Notes: generated by a model from the sequence alone, not told the origin. 64,000 nt of DNA from Bradyrhizobium sediminis (GCF_018736105.1 NZ_CP076135.1:1424001-1488000); one strand, 5' to 3'. Positions 7,771 to 17,228 are shown, numbered from the stretch's first letter. Made by a program: numbers and translations.

Positions 7771-7804
7771 AAAAAGCAATGCCCCCGGAGCCGATCCGAG
7801 GGCA
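7771..7804 (-). terminator. Rho-independent terminator for the gene at 7826-8122
   Basis: On the minus strand TGCCCTCGGA pairs with TCCGGGGGCA around the loop TCGGC (one mismatch), followed by TTGCTTTTTGCG. It begins about 22 bp after the stop of the minus-strand gene. Confidence 0.7.
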
Positions 7805-7825
7805 TGGGCGCTTTGAGGCGTGAGG

Positions 7826-8122
7826 TTACGCGGCGTCGGCGTCGGCGTCGTTGCTGGCAGGCGCGGGCTCGGGCGCACGCGGACGGCGCGGCAGCGGGAA
7901 ATCCTGGCTCTCATAGAGCGTGCGGATGCCGCTCTGGTCGAAGCGGGCCTCGTCGACCTGCAGATAGGCGCCGTTCAGCGAATCCGCCGGCAATTCCTCG
8001 ATCGCGAAGCGCACCGCTTCGGCCGCGGTGCCAAATCGCCGATAGGCGAATCCGGCCCGCTTCTTCTTGCGGATCGCGGCGGGGAACAACTCGGCGGCAG
8101 TATTGTAACTGAAGGCAGCCAT
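7826..8122 (-). CDS. Conserved hypothetical small protein
   Basis: A 98-residue soluble protein. A compact domain of about 70 residues (FSYNTAAELFPAAIRKKKRAG, YRRFGTAAEAVRFAIEELPA, LNGAYLQVDEARFDQSGIRTLYES) is followed by a Pro/Ala/Asp-rich tail. The helix-strand order is like other short alphaproteobacterial proteins of unknown role. No signal peptide. It is followed by an intrinsic terminator, so it is a single-gene unit. Confidence 0.75.
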   Translation of the reverse strand: MAAFSYNTAAELFPAAIRKKKRAGFAYRRFGTAAEAVRFAIEELPADSLNGAYLQVDEARFDQSGIRTLYESQDFPLPRRPRAPEPAPASNDADADAA

Positions 8123-8339
8123 GGTCAGTGACCTCTAATCTTTTCGTGGGAACGCGATTCGCAATCGCGAACGTATCGTGCGGGTGGGTTCAAGGCCGCG
8201 CCGGCACACGTCATTTCAGGACAGTCTATAATATAAGCCCGTTTGCCAGAAATGCGACTCCTGACGGGCGGGATGATGAATCCGGGCACCCCGATACCAG
8301 TTCCGAAATAAACCCTGTTATTTCAATGCTTTGTCGTGG

Positions 8340-8504
8340 TCAGAGCTTGCGGAGCAGCACCAGGACGACCAGCACGACCAGAATGACGCCGCCGAGGCCC
8401 ATTCCGGAATGGCCCATGCCGAAGCCGTAACCGCCGAACCGGCCGCTGTAGCCGCCGAGCAGGATTATAATCAGGATGATGATGAGTATCGTTCCGAGCG
8501 ACAT
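8340..8504 (-). CDS. DUF3309-type small membrane protein
   Basis: A 54-residue hydrophobic peptide: MSLGTILIIILIIILLGGYS, a Gly-rich centre (GRFGGYGFGMGHSGMGLGG) and a second hydrophobic run ILVVLVVLVLLRKL. This is the layout of DUF3309 proteins, two membrane strands joined by a glycine/tyrosine loop. The ATG at 8504 has GGGGAGAG upstream; the frame open to 8744 enters a repeat and is not coding. Function of the family is unknown. Confidence 0.85.
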   Translation of the reverse strand: MSLGTILIIILIIILLGGYSGRFGGYGFGMGHSGMGLGGVILVVLVVLVLLRKL

Positions 8505-8664
8505 GGCACTCTCCCCGAGAGGCGGCCGGCGAACGAAATCTGCCGCCCCGCCTACCCCAAGCAAAGCATATCCCGGCCGATGGTTCCACCTCGGGGAACC
8601 ATGCCGCTCATGTGAGCTCGCTACCGGCCTTTTGGGGCGACCCTGATGGTTGAAACTAACACTG

Positions 8665-8835
8665 CTGTCGTCGCCCGGCTTGACCGGGCGACCCAGGGCG
8701 ACGTCCCGGTTGAATCCGCCCAGTATTCCAGAGACGCCAGCCATAGTGCCGTGAAGTCGCGGCGTACTGGATCGCCCGGTTGTAGGCGAGCGGAAGCGAC
8801 GCCGTCCTTCGGACGGCTATGCCGGGCGACGACAG
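8665..8835. repeat. 171-bp intergenic element with 15-bp perfect inverted ends
   Basis: CTGTCGTCGCCCGGC at 8665-8679 is exactly mirrored by GCCGGGCGACGACAG at 8821-8835. The interior contains CAGTATTCCAGAGACGCCAG, a phrase I associate with dispersed Bradyrhizobium/Rhodopseudomonas repeats. Non-coding. It occupies most of the 405-bp gap between the DUF3309 gene and the convergently oriented neighbour's 3' end at 8910. Confidence 0.7.
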
Positions 8836-8909
8836 TCTTGTTGTGGCGGACGTCCTGCCAAGCCCCAGTTTCTGCCCAGGAGCGAAGGGGGCGTCGAATT
8901 CCCGACTTG

Positions 8910-9287
8910 CTACTTCTTGCCGTCCTCGATCGGCACGATCTTCAGCGGCGAGGCGTAGGGTTCGACGCGGAGCGACTCGCTGGCGATCAGCCCGACCTGG
9001 CGCAGCGGCGCCTGCTCGAGGTCGCCGGTCGGCGCCTTGCGCACCGCATATTGCCACACGCTCATCGAGCCCTTGGCGACCAGCATCTTGGCGATCCCGC
9101 CGGCGTTGTTGCCTTCGAGCTTGGCCAGTTCGTCGTCGGTCATCCCGATCACGATTTCATCCTTCGAGGTGATGACCTTGAACAGGGAGACCTTGTCGGC
9201 GGCAAAGGCGGGCTGGATCACAGTGCTCTCCATGATGAGGCCGGCGAGGCCAATTCCAAGCAACAGGCGCGTGGACGTTTTCGACAT
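8910..9287 (-). CDS. Periplasmic hypothetical protein
   Basis: A 125-residue protein with a Sec signal peptide (MSKTSTRLLLGIGLAGLIM...QPAFA, cleavage near 29) and a mature domain beginning ADKVSLFKVITSKDEIVIGM. The sequence TDDELAKLEGNNAGGIAKML, then SMSVWQYAVRKAPTGDLEQAPL, is conserved-looking but not from a family I can name. The start at 9287 is chosen because it gives the signal peptide; the longer frame (to 9425) extends into sequence without coding features. Confidence 0.7.
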   Translation of the reverse strand: MSKTSTRLLLGIGLAGLIMESTVIQPAFAADKVSLFKVITSKDEIVIGMTDDELAKLEGNNAGGIAKMLVAKGSMSVWQYAVRKAPTGDLEQAPLRQVGLIASESLRVEPYASPLKIVPIEDGKK

Positions 9288-9421
9288 TTCAGACTTTCCC
9301 GGGCTTGGGCGCGGACAAGCCGAAAGACCTTGACCAGGGAAACAAGAGCCCCGCGCGACCGGTCTTTGGTCGCATGGAGCGGAAAACAAGTTCGAAGCGA
9401 TTTGCATGTTTTGGCACGCTT

Positions 9422-9710
9422 TCATTCGCCGCGCTGCGCCAGCTCGCGCACGCCGGAGGGCGTCAATCCGTAACGTTGGCGGAAGCTGCGGTTGAAATAG
9501 GACAGGTCGCCAAAACCGCAGTCGAACGCGATCGAACTGATGGTGCGTACGAGGTGGTGCCGGTCGATCAGGATACGATAGGCGCGCGACAGGCGCTGCT
9601 CGCGGACGAAATCGGAGAAGCTGGTGTCTTCGCTTTCGAACAGCTTGCGTACATAGCGCGATGTGATGCCCTGATTGAGCGCAGCGCTGAAGGCGACATC
9701 ACCGGCACCG
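9422..9710 (-). pseudogene. AraC-family regulator, C-terminal fragment
   Basis: The minus strand encodes GITSRYVRKLFESEDTSFSD, then FVREQRLSRAYRILIDRHH, ISSIAFDCGFGDLSYFNRSF and RQRYGLTPSGVRELAQRGE before a TGA at 9422. This is a nearly complete AraC/XylS two-HTH DNA-binding domain, including the GFGDLSYFNRSFR signature. The upstream effector-binding domain and start codon are absent: the frame loses similarity at about 9705-9715, where plus-strand outer-membrane protein sequence begins. No signal that it is still expressed. Confidence 0.8.
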
Positions 9711-10213
9711 GACTGAAAAGCTCAGCCACTGGAACTCCGATGTGTATGACACCATTCTGCAATCCTAGCGCTCCCGTTCCGGGCGCCAGCCAGTACATGG
9801 CGCAGGATATCAACTGGCTGGCATCGCTGCGCGGCCGCCTCGGCTACAGTTGGGGCTCCAGCCTGTTCTACGTCACCGGCGGCGCGGCTTGGGCCAACAT
9901 CAGCTACAGGGCCGACTCGGCCGATGCTACCTGGGTCTGCAACGGTGGCGGCGGCGGCGGCGCCGGTTGCTCCTATCCGGCATCCTTCGACAGCACGAAG
10001 ACGGGCTGGGCGGTCGGCGCCGGCTATGAGGCGATGATCACCGCCAATTGGAGCCTTCGCGCCGAGTATCTCTACTACAGCTTCGGTGGAACAACGGCGT
10101 CCGCGGCCGGGACTCCGGCGGCAGCCTGCCAGGTCGCAGACTGTAGCGCGACGTACATCTTCTCGGCCACTGACATCCACACGGCGCGCGTGGGCGTAAA
10201 CTACCGGTTCTGA
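9705..10213 (+). pseudogene. Outer-membrane beta-barrel protein (Omp25/RopB-like), 5'-truncated
   Basis: The plus strand encodes the last ~165 residues of an Omp25-like porin-family barrel: WLASLRGRLGYSWGSSLFYV, TGGAAWANISYRADS, a TKTGWAVGAGYEAMITANWSLRAEYLYYSFG strand and the terminal DIHTARVGVNYRF ending in aromatic Phe as required for outer-membrane insertion. The signal peptide and first strands are missing. A continuous frame back to 9305 is only the antisense of the AraC fragment. An intrinsic terminator follows the stop, as expected for a once-functional gene. Confidence 0.75.
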
Positions 10214-10235
10214 TCGTTAGACCGTGGAATCGCCG

Positions 10236-10266
10236 AAGCCCCGGACCGTTGGTCCGGGGCTTTTTT
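10236..10266 (+). terminator. Intrinsic terminator after the barrel fragment
   Basis: AAGCCCCGGACC and GGTCCGGGGC form a strong GC stem with loop GTT, immediately followed by TTTTTT. The stem starts 23 bp after the stop at 10213. On the minus strand the A-run also makes it a plausible stop for transcription from the msrAB side. Confidence 0.9.
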
Positions 10267-10352
10267 CATCGCGAGCGATCTACAGATATGAACTACCGCT
10301 CAACTGTCCCGCGCCGCGCGCACGGACAACGTCCTCGATCCTGGCGACGCGC

Positions 10353-10766
10353 CTATTTCGGCTGCAGCTTCAGCGCCGCCGAATTGATGCAGTAGCGCAG
10401 CCCGGTCGGGCCGGGGCCGTCGTCGAAGACGTGGCCGAGATGGCCGTTGCACTTCGAGCACAGCACTTCGGTCCGGATCATGCCGTGGCTGATGTCGCGC
10501 TCCTCGTCGACATGGCTCTCCGCCGCCGGCGCGGTGAAGCTCGGCCAGCCGCAGCCGGAATCGAACTTGGCATCCGATTCGAACAGCGTCTGGCCGCAGC
10601 CGGCGCAGGTATAGGTGCCGGCGCGCCGCTCATGCTCGTACTCGCCGGAGAACGGCCGCTCGGTGGCCTTCTCGCGCAGCACCGCATACTGCATCGGCGT
10701 CAGCTCCTTGCGCCACTCGGCCTCGCTCTTCTCGATCTTGCCGGTCATCGATTTGGTGTCGGGCAT
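10353..10766 (-). CDS. msrB: Peptide-methionine (R)-S-oxide reductase MsrB
   Basis: A 137-residue cytoplasmic MsrB that reduces the R epimer of methionine sulfoxide using thioredoxin. Both zinc pairs are present (CAGC, Cys 54/57; CSKC, Cys 103/106), the catalytic Cys 126 is in RYCINSAAL, and GCGWPSF carries Cys 72. Conserved [16 protein letters not shown] is intact. It follows msrA by 28 bp on the same strand, so the pair is co-transcribed and repairs both epimers. No signal peptide is visible, in contrast to its partner. Confidence 0.97.
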   Translation of the reverse strand: MPDTKSMTGKIEKSEAEWRKELTPMQYAVLREKATERPFSGEYEHERRAGTYTCAGCGQTLFESDAKFDSGCGWPSFTAPAAESHVDEERDISHGMIRTEVLCSKCNGHLGHVFDDGPGPTGLRYCINSAALKLQPK

Positions 10767-10794
10767 GGAGTCTCCTTGGAATGGAAAACGACCG

Positions 10795-11511
10795 TCAATT
10801 GGTGACCTTGACGCTGCTCACCAGCGTCGGCTTCTCGATGTAGTTCTCGGCGAAAATCTTCTTCAGGTTTTCGACCTTGGGAATGTCATTATACGCAATA
10901 TAGGGCTGGTTCGGGTGCAGCGTCAGGTAGTCCTGATGATAGGCCTCTGCCGGATAGAACGCCTCCAGCGGCCCGATCTTCGTCACGATCGGCTTCCTGT
11001 AGACCTTGGCGGCGTTGAGCTGGGCGACATAGGCCTCCGCGACCTTCTTCTGCTGGTCGGAAGTGGTGAAGATCGCCGAGCGATACTGCGTGCCGGAGTC
11101 CGGTCCCTGCCGGTTCAGCTGGGTCGGATCGTGCACCACCGAGAAGAAGATCTGCAGGATCTTGCCGTAGCTGATCTTCTTCGGGTCGTATTTGATCTCG
11201 ACGACTTCGGCATGGCCGGTCGCCCCTGAACTGACCAGGGTGTAGTTGGCGGTCGCCTTGCTGCCGCCGGCATAGCCGGAGACGGCGTTGACGACGCCGG
11301 CTGTGTGCTGGAACACGCCCTGCACGCCCCAGAAACAGCCGCCGGCAATCACAGCAGTCTGGATGCCGTCGGCCGACTGGACGTCAACTGCCGGAGCGGG
11401 GATGACCACGGCGTCTTCGGCGGCGCGCGAGGGCGCGATCGACAACGCTGAAATCGCCAGCGCGCCGATGGCGGCGGCGCAGAGCGAAAGGCGGTTGAGG
11501 CTGCGGGACAT
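10795..11511 (-). CDS. msrA: Peptide-methionine (S)-S-oxide reductase MsrA, exported
   Basis: A 238-residue MsrA. Residues 1-30 are a signal peptide ([22 protein letters not shown]), so this copy acts in the periplasm. The catalytic motif GGCFWG has Cys 59, followed by the usual [49 protein letters not shown] and AEAYHQDYL blocks. The start at 11511 has an AGAGGAAA site; an open frame upstream to 12372 is antisense to the helicase gene. First gene of msrA-msrB. Confidence 0.96.
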   Translation of the reverse strand: MSRSLNRLSLCAAAIGALAISALSIAPSRAAEDAVVIPAPAVDVQSADGIQTAVIAGGCFWGVQGVFQHTAGVVNAVSGYAGGSKATANYTLVSSGATGHAEVVEIKYDPKKISYGKILQIFFSVVHDPTQLNRQGPDSGTQYRSAIFTTSDQQKKVAEAYVAQLNAAKVYRKPIVTKIGPLEAFYPAEAYHQDYLTLHPNQPYIAYNDIPKVENLKKIFAENYIEKPTLVSSVKVTN

Positions 11512-11657
11512 GGGGTTTCCTCTGGGTGTCAGCGGATTGGTGGGCAGTCTGGGGCGGGAGCCGCAATTTGCAATCTGTAGCTCCACCCGACGCCCCAAGA
11601 TACGCGACGGGGCGGGGCTTGTTACGGCGGCAAGCACACGAGTTCGTGAATGAAAGC

Positions 11658-12767
11658 CTACACCACCACGGAGAGCCGCTTCGCCGCCCGGGTGATGCCG
11701 GTGTAGAGCCAGCGCGCGCGGCTGTCCTGGAACGCGAAGCTCTCGTCGAACAGCACCACGTCGTCCCATTGCGAGCCCTGGGATTTGTGCACCGTGAGCA
11801 CGTAGCCGTAGTCGAACTCGTCGTAGGGCTTGCGCTGTTCCCAGGGAATGGTCTCGATGGCGCCGCCGAAACAGTCGCCGCGCACCGAGACCTTGGTCAC
11901 CTTGTGGCCGAAGTCCTCGTCGGGCGACAAGCGCATGGTGATGATCCTGGATTTCGACGCCGCGCGCGACTTCACCCGCCACAGCCCGCCGTTGAACAGG
12001 CCCTTCTTGCGGTTGTTGCGCAGGCACACCAGCTTGTCGCCGGCCACCGGCATCGGATCCTCGATGTTCTGCTTCTGCCGCACCCGCATGTTGTAGGCGC
12101 GCCTTGTATTGTTGCGCCCGACCAGCACCTGGTCGGCGCTCATCACCCGGTCGGGATCGAGTTCGTTGCGCGACACCACCTGGCTTTCGCCGTAGCGGCC
12201 GATGTCGAGTTCGCGGCCCTCGCGCACGTCCATCGACATCCGGATGATCGGGTCGTCCTGCGCCTGGCGATGCACCTCGGTCAGCATCACGTCGGGCTCG
12301 CAGTCGGTGAAGAAGCCGCCGCCCTGGATCGGCGGCAGCTGCGCGGGGTCGCCGAGCACCAATAGCGGGCAATCGAACGACATCAGGTCACGCCCCAGTT
12401 CGGCGTCCACCATCGAGCATTCGTCGATCACGATCAGCTTGGCTTTCGAGGCGGGCGCGTCGTCCCAAAGTTCGAAACTCGGCTGCTCGACGCCGGATTC
12501 GCGGGCGCGGTAGATCAGCGAGTGAATGGTGGAAGCGTTGTCGCAGCCCTTGTTGCGCATCACCAGCGCCGCCTTGCCGGTGAAGGCGGCGAATTTCACT
12601 TCGCCCTCGACGCCTTCGGCGATGTGCCGCGCCAGCGTGGTCTTGCCGGTGCCGGCAAAGCCGAACAGCCGGAACACCGGCGGCGTACCGTTCCGGCCCG
12701 GCTTTGCCTTCAGCCAGTCGGCGACGGCCTTCAGCGCGGAGTCCTGATGCGGCGTGAAAGTGGGCAT
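11658..12767 (-). CDS. RecD/TraA-like ATP-dependent DNA helicase
   Basis: A 369-residue superfamily 1 helicase of the RecD2/AAA_30 type. Walker A is GFAGTGKTTLARH near residue 35, the Q-motif-like TPHQDSALKAV precedes it, Walker B is LIVIDECSMVD, motif III LLVLGDPAQLPPI follows, and the C-terminal UvrD_C_2 block YGYVLTVHKSQGSQWDDVVLFDE plus RARWLYTGITRAAKRL closes the protein. It lacks the N-terminal RecBCD-interaction domain, so it probably works alone as a 5'-3' helicase in repair. ATG 12767 gives MPTFTPHQDSAL, the natural start; the upstream extension to 12812 is not needed. Confidence 0.93.
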   Translation of the reverse strand: MPTFTPHQDSALKAVADWLKAKPGRNGTPPVFRLFGFAGTGKTTLARHIAEGVEGEVKFAAFTGKAALVMRNKGCDNASTIHSLIYRARESGVEQPSFELWDDAPASKAKLIVIDECSMVDAELGRDLMSFDCPLLVLGDPAQLPPIQGGGFFTDCEPDVMLTEVHRQAQDDPIIRMSMDVREGRELDIGRYGESQVVSRNELDPDRVMSADQVLVGRNNTRRAYNMRVRQKQNIEDPMPVAGDKLVCLRNNRKKGLFNGGLWRVKSRAASKSRIITMRLSPDEDFGHKVTKVSVRGDCFGGAIETIPWEQRKPYDEFDYGYVLTVHKSQGSQWDDVVLFDESFAFQDSRARWLYTGITRAAKRLSVVV

Positions 12768-12896
12768 GGGGTCTCGAATGGGGCGGTCGCGCGGCCGTGG
12801 ACCGCGACTCAACTACCCGCAAGCTAACCATTCATGCCGAAGGCGCAAGCCGCCGGCGGCCAGCCAGGCGCCCGCGAATTCGTGGGTAAACCGGGC

Positions 12897-13535
12897 CTAT
12901 TGCCAGCCCGGGACGCCGCGCATGTCGGGCAAATGGTGGGCGATACCCTTGTGGCAATCGATGCAGGTCTTCTCGCCCGTGAACAGGAAGCGCTTATGCG
13001 CAACCGAAGCGCGCGGCGACTGCTTGGTGATGTCCATCGACTCCGTGCTGTGGCAGTTGCGGCATTCCAGCGAGTCGTTGGCCTTGAATCGCGCCCATTC
13101 GCGCAGCGCCATTTCCAGCCGATGGTCGACGAACTTCTCGCGGGTATCGATGGTGCCGAAGATCTTGCCCCAGACTTCCTTGGACGCCTGCATCTTGCGC
13201 GCGATCTTGTCGGTCCAGTTGTGCGGGACGTGGCAATCCGGGCAGCTGGCGCGGACGCCGGAGCGGTTGGAGAAGTGGATGGTGGTCTTCAGCTCCGCGA
13301 ACACGTTGTCGCGCATTTCGTGACAGCCGGTGCAGAACTTCTCGGTATTGGTCAGCTCCAGCGCGGTATTGAAGCCGCCCCAGAAGATCACGCCGGCAAC
13401 GAAGCCGGCGAACACCAGCAGGCCGAGCCCGAACACCGAACTCGGCCGGCGCAGCACGCCCCACAATTCGACGATGAAATTCCAGAGACGTGCCAGCCAG
13501 GATCGGCGCGGCGCGGCCGGGTCGACCGCGCTCAT
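12897..13535 (-). CDS. napC: NapC, membrane tetrahaem cytochrome c
   Basis: A 212-residue NapC/NirT-type quinol dehydrogenase that passes electrons from the membrane quinol pool to NapAB. One membrane helix at about 35-55 ([22 protein letters not shown]) anchors a periplasmic domain with four CxxCH motifs: CTGCH, CPDCH, CRNCH and CIDCH. The length and the YSHxxE-type spacing are normal. Its start overlaps the napB stop by 4 bp (ATGA), showing translational coupling at the end of the operon. Confidence 0.97.
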   Translation of the reverse strand: MSAVDPAAPRRSWLARLWNFIVELWGVLRRPSSVFGLGLLVFAGFVAGVIFWGGFNTALELTNTEKFCTGCHEMRDNVFAELKTTIHFSNRSGVRASCPDCHVPHNWTDKIARKMQASKEVWGKIFGTIDTREKFVDHRLEMALREWARFKANDSLECRNCHSTESMDITKQSPRASVAHKRFLFTGEKTCIDCHKGIAHHLPDMRGVPGWQ

Positions 13536-14002
13536 CGGCGTCCTCCCGGCGTCGCCCGGCTGATCATGGTGTCGACGTCGACGAAGTCATTGGTGATCGG
13601 CGCCTTCACCACGTTCTGCGGGACGTGGCACGAATTGCAGAAGAACCGGCGCGGCGACACCGAGGCGAGGAACTGGCCGTCGCGATCCATGAAGTGGGTG
13701 ATCGAGACCATCGGGGCCTGCGACTCGCCGGTGCGGGCGCGGGCATGACAGGACAGGCATTTGTTGCCGTCCATGTCGATCTGGTAGCCTTCGACCGAAT
13801 GCGGAATCACCGGCGGCTGCTCGGGATAGTTCCGCGTTTCCTTCTCCGAGGTATTGCGCATCGGCGTCATCGGGGCGGCAGGCCCCTCTTCGTTGAGCGG
13901 GGTCGAGCCGCGCAGGCCCGAATTGAGCCCTTGCGCCAGCAGCGAGCTGGATCCGGCCGCAATCGCGATCACCAGCAGGAAGATTCCGGGTTTTCTGATC
14001 AT
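13532..14002 (-). CDS. napB: NapB, dihaem cytochrome c subunit of nitrate reductase
   Basis: A 156-residue periplasmic electron-transfer subunit. A signal peptide ([20 protein letters not shown]) precedes the mature protein, and two haem motifs CLSCH and CNSCH are present, with the family phrases [40 protein letters not shown] and [12 protein letters not shown]. The ATG at 14002 lies five bases after the napA stop. The upstream in-frame region within napA is not coding for NapB. Confidence 0.97.
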   Translation of the reverse strand: MIRKPGIFLLVIAIAAGSSSLLAQGLNSGLRGSTPLNEEGPAAPMTPMRNTSEKETRNYPEQPPVIPHSVEGYQIDMDGNKCLSCHARARTGESQAPMVSITHFMDRDGQFLASVSPRRFFCNSCHVPQNVVKAPITNDFVDVDTMISRATPGGRR

Positions 14003-14007
14003 GGCAT

Positions 14008-16512
14008 TCACACCCGCTCGATGCGCACGGCGCATTTCTTGAAATCGGTCTGCAGCGAAATCGGATCGGTGGCGTCCAGCGTCACCTTGTTGATGAGCTG
14101 CGCCTCGTCGAACCACGGTACGAACACCAGCCCGCGCGGCGTCTTGTTGCGGCCGCGGGTTTCGACCCGGGTGCGGATATAGCCGCGGCGGGACTGCACC
14201 TTGATCTCGTCGCCGCGCCGCAGCTTCAGCTCGGCGGCGTCGTCGGGATGCATGAAGCACACCGCTTCGGGGAACGCCTTGTAGAGCTCGGGGACGCGGC
14301 GCGTCATGGTGCCGGAATGCCAGTGCTCGAGCACGCGCCCCGTCGACAGCCAGAACGGATATTCGCTGTCGGGGGACTCGGCCGCCGGCTCGAAGGGCAG
14401 GGCGAAGATGCGCGCCTTGCCGTCGGGGAAGCCGTAGAACTGCACGCCGACGCCCTGCCTTACATAGGGGTCCATGCCCTCGCGGAAACGCCATTTGGTT
14501 TCCTGCCCGTTGACGACCGGCCAGCGCAGCCCGCGCTCGCGGTGATAGGTATCGAACGGCGCGAGGTCGTGGCCATGGCCGCGGCCGAAGGCGGCATATT
14601 CCTCGAACAGACCCTTGTGGACGTAGAAGCCGAACGCCTTCGATTCGTCATTGGCGTAGCCGGCTTCGATGTCGGACAGCGGGAACTTGTCGACCTGGCC
14701 GTTCTTGTAGAGCACGTCGAACAGCGTCTTGCCGCGGTAGTCCGGCTTCCTGGCGAGCAGCTCCTCCGACCAGACTTCCTCCATCTTGAAGCGCTTGGAG
14801 AATTCCATCAGCTGCCAGAGATCCGAGCGGGACTCGCCGGGGGCAGGGACCAACTGATGCCAGAACTGGGTGCGCCGCTCGGCATTGCCGTAGGCGCCTT
14901 CCTTTTCCACCCACATCGCGGTCGGCAGGATCAGGTCGGCGGCGAGCGCGGTGACCGAGGGATAGGCGTCGGAGACGACGATGAAATTGTCCGGATTGCG
15001 GAAGCCCGGATAGGTCTCTTCGTTGGCGTTGGGTCCGGCCTGCAGATTGTTGTTGACCTGAACCCAGTAGGCGTTGAGCAGCCCGTCCTTCAGCATCCGG
15101 CTCTGCAGCACCGCGTGATAGCCCGGCTTGTCGGGAATGGTGCCCTCCGGCAGCAGCCAGATCTTCTCGGCGATGTCGCGGTGCGCCTTGTTGGTCACCA
15201 CCATGTCGGCGGGCAGGCGGTGCGAGAAAGTGCCGACCTCGCGCGCGGTGCCGCAGGCCGAGGGCTGGCCGGTCAGCGAGAACGGGCTGTTGCCGGGCTC
15301 GGAGATTTTTCCGGTCAGCAGGTGGATGTTGTACACGAGATTGTTGCACCAGACGCCGCGGGTGTGCTGGTTGAAACCCATGGTCCAGAAACTGGTGACC
15401 TTGGTCTTCGGGTCGGCATAGAGATCGGCCAGCGCCTCGAGGCGGTTGAGCGGCACGCCGGACATCTCCGCCGCCTTCTGCAGCGTGTAGTCGGAGACGA
15501 ACTTCGCATATTCGTCGAAGCTCATGTCGGTGGAGTCGTTGGCCTTGGCCGCGCCCGTCGCCTTCTTCTGCAGCGGATGCTCGGGGCGAAGCCCGTAGCC
15601 GATGTCGGTCTGGCCGCGCTTGAACGTGGTGTGCGCCGCGACGAAGTCCTTGTTGACCCGGCCGGTCCTGATGATGTGGTTGGCGATGGCGTTGAGGATG
15701 TAGAGATCGGTCTGCGGCTTGAACACCATGCCGATGTCGGCAAGGTCGAACGAGCGGTGCTCGAAGGTCGACAGCACGGCGACGCGGACATGCGGCGCCG
15801 AGAGCCGGCGATCGGTCACCCGGGTCCACAGGATCGGATGCATCTCCGCCATGTTCGAGCCCCACAGCACGAACGCGTCCGCCTGTTCGATGTCGTCGTA
15901 GCAGCCCATCGGCTCGTCGATGCCGAAGGTGCGCATCATGCCGGCAACCGCCGAGGCCATGCAGTGCCGCGCATTGGGATCGATGTTGTTGGAGCGGAAG
16001 CCGGCCTTGAACAGTTTCGAGGCGGCATAGCCTTCCCAGATCGTCCACTGGCCGGAGCCGAAAATGCCGACTCCGCTGGGGCCGCGCTTCTTCAGCGCCG
16101 CCTTGTATTTCTCCGCCATGATGTCGAAGGCTTCGTCCCACGACACCGGCGTGAACTCGCCGTTCTTGTCGTATTTGCCGTTGGTCTTGCGCAGCATCGG
16201 CTTGGTGAGGCGGTCGTGGCCGTACATGATCTTGGAAAGGAAATAGCCCTTCACGCAGTTCAGCCCGCGGTTGACCTCCGACTTGATGTCGCCGTGGGTT
16301 GCGACCACGCGGTTGTCCTTGGTCGCCACCATGACGCTGCATCCGGTGCCGCAGAACCGGCACGCCGCCTTGTCCCACTTCAGCTCGCTCACGGCGCGTT
16401 CGGTGGCCAGATTCGCCGCCACCGCCGGCGTGCTCATTCCTCCCGCCAGCGCCGCCATCGCGGCGGCCTCCAGCTTCAGAACCTGGCGGCGATCGAGTTT
16501 GGGTGAGGTCAT
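14008..16512 (-). CDS. napA: NapA, periplasmic nitrate reductase catalytic subunit
   Basis: An 834-residue molybdopterin enzyme that reduces nitrate to nitrite in the periplasm. A twin-arginine signal ([19 protein letters not shown]) sends the folded protein out by Tat. The [4Fe-4S] ligands are Cys 51, 54, 58 (CRFCGTGC) and Cys 86 (NCVKGY). The Mo-ligating Cys is in [12 protein letters not shown]. The C-terminal Mo-bis-MGD domain has [19 protein letters not shown] and the full length is normal. GGGAGAAC precedes the ATG. In Bradyrhizobium this enzyme supports nitrate respiration and the first step of denitrification. Confidence 0.99.
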   Translation of the reverse strand: MTSPKLDRRQVLKLEAAAMAALAGGMSTPAVAANLATERAVSELKWDKAACRFCGTGCSVMVATKDNRVVATHGDIKSEVNRGLNCVKGYFLSKIMYGHDRLTKPMLRKTNGKYDKNGEFTPVSWDEAFDIMAEKYKAALKKRGPSGVGIFGSGQWTIWEGYAASKLFKAGFRSNNIDPNARHCMASAVAGMMRTFGIDEPMGCYDDIEQADAFVLWGSNMAEMHPILWTRVTDRRLSAPHVRVAVLSTFEHRSFDLADIGMVFKPQTDLYILNAIANHIIRTGRVNKDFVAAHTTFKRGQTDIGYGLRPEHPLQKKATGAAKANDSTDMSFDEYAKFVSDYTLQKAAEMSGVPLNRLEALADLYADPKTKVTSFWTMGFNQHTRGVWCNNLVYNIHLLTGKISEPGNSPFSLTGQPSACGTAREVGTFSHRLPADMVVTNKAHRDIAEKIWLLPEGTIPDKPGYHAVLQSRMLKDGLLNAYWVQVNNNLQAGPNANEETYPGFRNPDNFIVVSDAYPSVTALAADLILPTAMWVEKEGAYGNAERRTQFWHQLVPAPGESRSDLWQLMEFSKRFKMEEVWSEELLARKPDYRGKTLFDVLYKNGQVDKFPLSDIEAGYANDESKAFGFYVHKGLFEEYAAFGRGHGHDLAPFDTYHRERGLRWPVVNGQETKWRFREGMDPYVRQGVGVQFYGFPDGKARIFALPFEPAAESPDSEYPFWLSTGRVLEHWHSGTMTRRVPELYKAFPEAVCFMHPDDAAELKLRRGDEIKVQSRRGYIRTRVETRGRNKTPRGLVFVPWFDEAQLINKVTLDATDPISLQTDFKKCAVRIERV

Positions 16513-16596
16513 GGCGGTTCTCCCGACGTCAGATTTTTCGTGTGAGCATGATCGTTTCCGAAAACCGGTTCCCGCTGTTCGGGATCATGCGCTGTG

Positions 16597-16917
16597 TCAG
16601 CTTGCGTCGATGGCGTGAAAGACGAGTGAGGCGGTGTAGACGTCGGGCAGCAGCGCGATGGTGTTGAGGGTCGATCCGAGCGCGCCGGCATCGGGCGCAT
16701 CGACCACGACGACCAGTTTGCCCTTGGGATCGCGGCCGTAGATCTCGCATCCGGCCAGCGCCACGATGGCGGCTTCGACGCTGGCGAGGCTATCCGGCCG
16801 GGCCTGGACCAGAATGCTGGCAATCTCGCCGCCGGGCGGCGCCACCACCTGGTCCGCCCTGAGCAGACGGCCCGTGATGAGGGCCCGACGATCGATTGCG
16901 GTGTGAGGTCCGGCCAC
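16597..16917 (-). CDS. napD: NapD, chaperone for NapA
   Basis: A 106-residue ferredoxin-fold protein that binds the NapA Tat signal during cofactor insertion. The recognisable parts are ALITGRLLRADQVVAPPGGE, IASILVQARPDSLASVEAAI and the Gly/Asp-rich KGKLVVVVDAPDAG. It starts at GTG 16917 with AGGGA eight bases upstream. It lies between napE and napA in the standard order. An 84-bp spacer before napA holds no further gene. Confidence 0.93.
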   Translation of the reverse strand: MAGPHTAIDRRALITGRLLRADQVVAPPGGEIASILVQARPDSLASVEAAIVALAGCEIYGRDPKGKLVVVVDAPDAGALGSTLNTIALLPDVYTASLVFHAIDAS

Positions 16918-16943
16918 GATGATATTCCCTGAAAAAGCTGGAT

Positions 16944-17126
16944 TTAGCGTGCGGGCGGGCCGGGCGGACCGGCCAGCATCTGATAGACCCAGACCGCGAG
17001 CCCGTAGCCGCCGACGGTCGCGACCGCACCGGCCGGCATCAGCACCGCGGTCAGGAACAGAAATGCGAAGATTTCCATGCGCCTGCGGCGCAGCCGTCCA
17101 CTCGTGTCGTCGCCTGTGGCCGACAT
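16944..17126 (-). CDS. napE: NapE, small membrane protein of the nap operon
   Basis: A 60-residue protein with the NapE core RRRMEIFAFLFLTAVLMPAG and VATVGGYGLAVWVYQMLAGPPGPP, that is one strongly hydrophobic helix or hairpin ending in a Pro-rich tail. First gene of napEDABC. The ATG at 17126 is used here; a GTG at 17138 in the same frame is an alternative. The precise role of NapE is unknown. Confidence 0.9.
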   Translation of the reverse strand: MSATGDDTSGRLRRRRMEIFAFLFLTAVLMPAGAVATVGGYGLAVWVYQMLAGPPGPPAR

Positions 17127-17214
17127 GCTCTGTCTCACTTGAAAATGATGATGATTGGCGGCATCCGGGCCGTACCTTTAGATCAATGTTGAGCCTCGAA
17201 TCAGATAGCGCGCC

Positions 17215-17228
17215 TTGATCTCAATCAA
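17215..17228. promoter_or_regulatory. FixK/FNR box upstream of napEDABC
   Basis: TTGATCTCAATCAA is a perfect palindrome of the TTGAT-N4-ATCAA type bound by FNR/FixK2 proteins. Its centre is about 95 bp upstream of the napE ATG, leaving room for a start site about 41 bp downstream of the centre. In Bradyrhizobium the nap operon is known to be activated by FixK2 under low oxygen, which fits exactly. It lies in the divergent region shared with the monooxygenase gene at 17374. Confidence 0.85.

Noticed and set aside
9305..10213. A single 302-residue protein
   Set aside because: Its first half is the antisense of an AraC DNA-binding domain; only the second half is real outer-membrane barrel sequence, so it is a composite across a deletion junction.
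14248..16506. A 752-codon open frame on the plus strand
   Set aside because: It is antisense to napA over its whole length, a common effect of high GC codon use; the napA reading has all family motifs.
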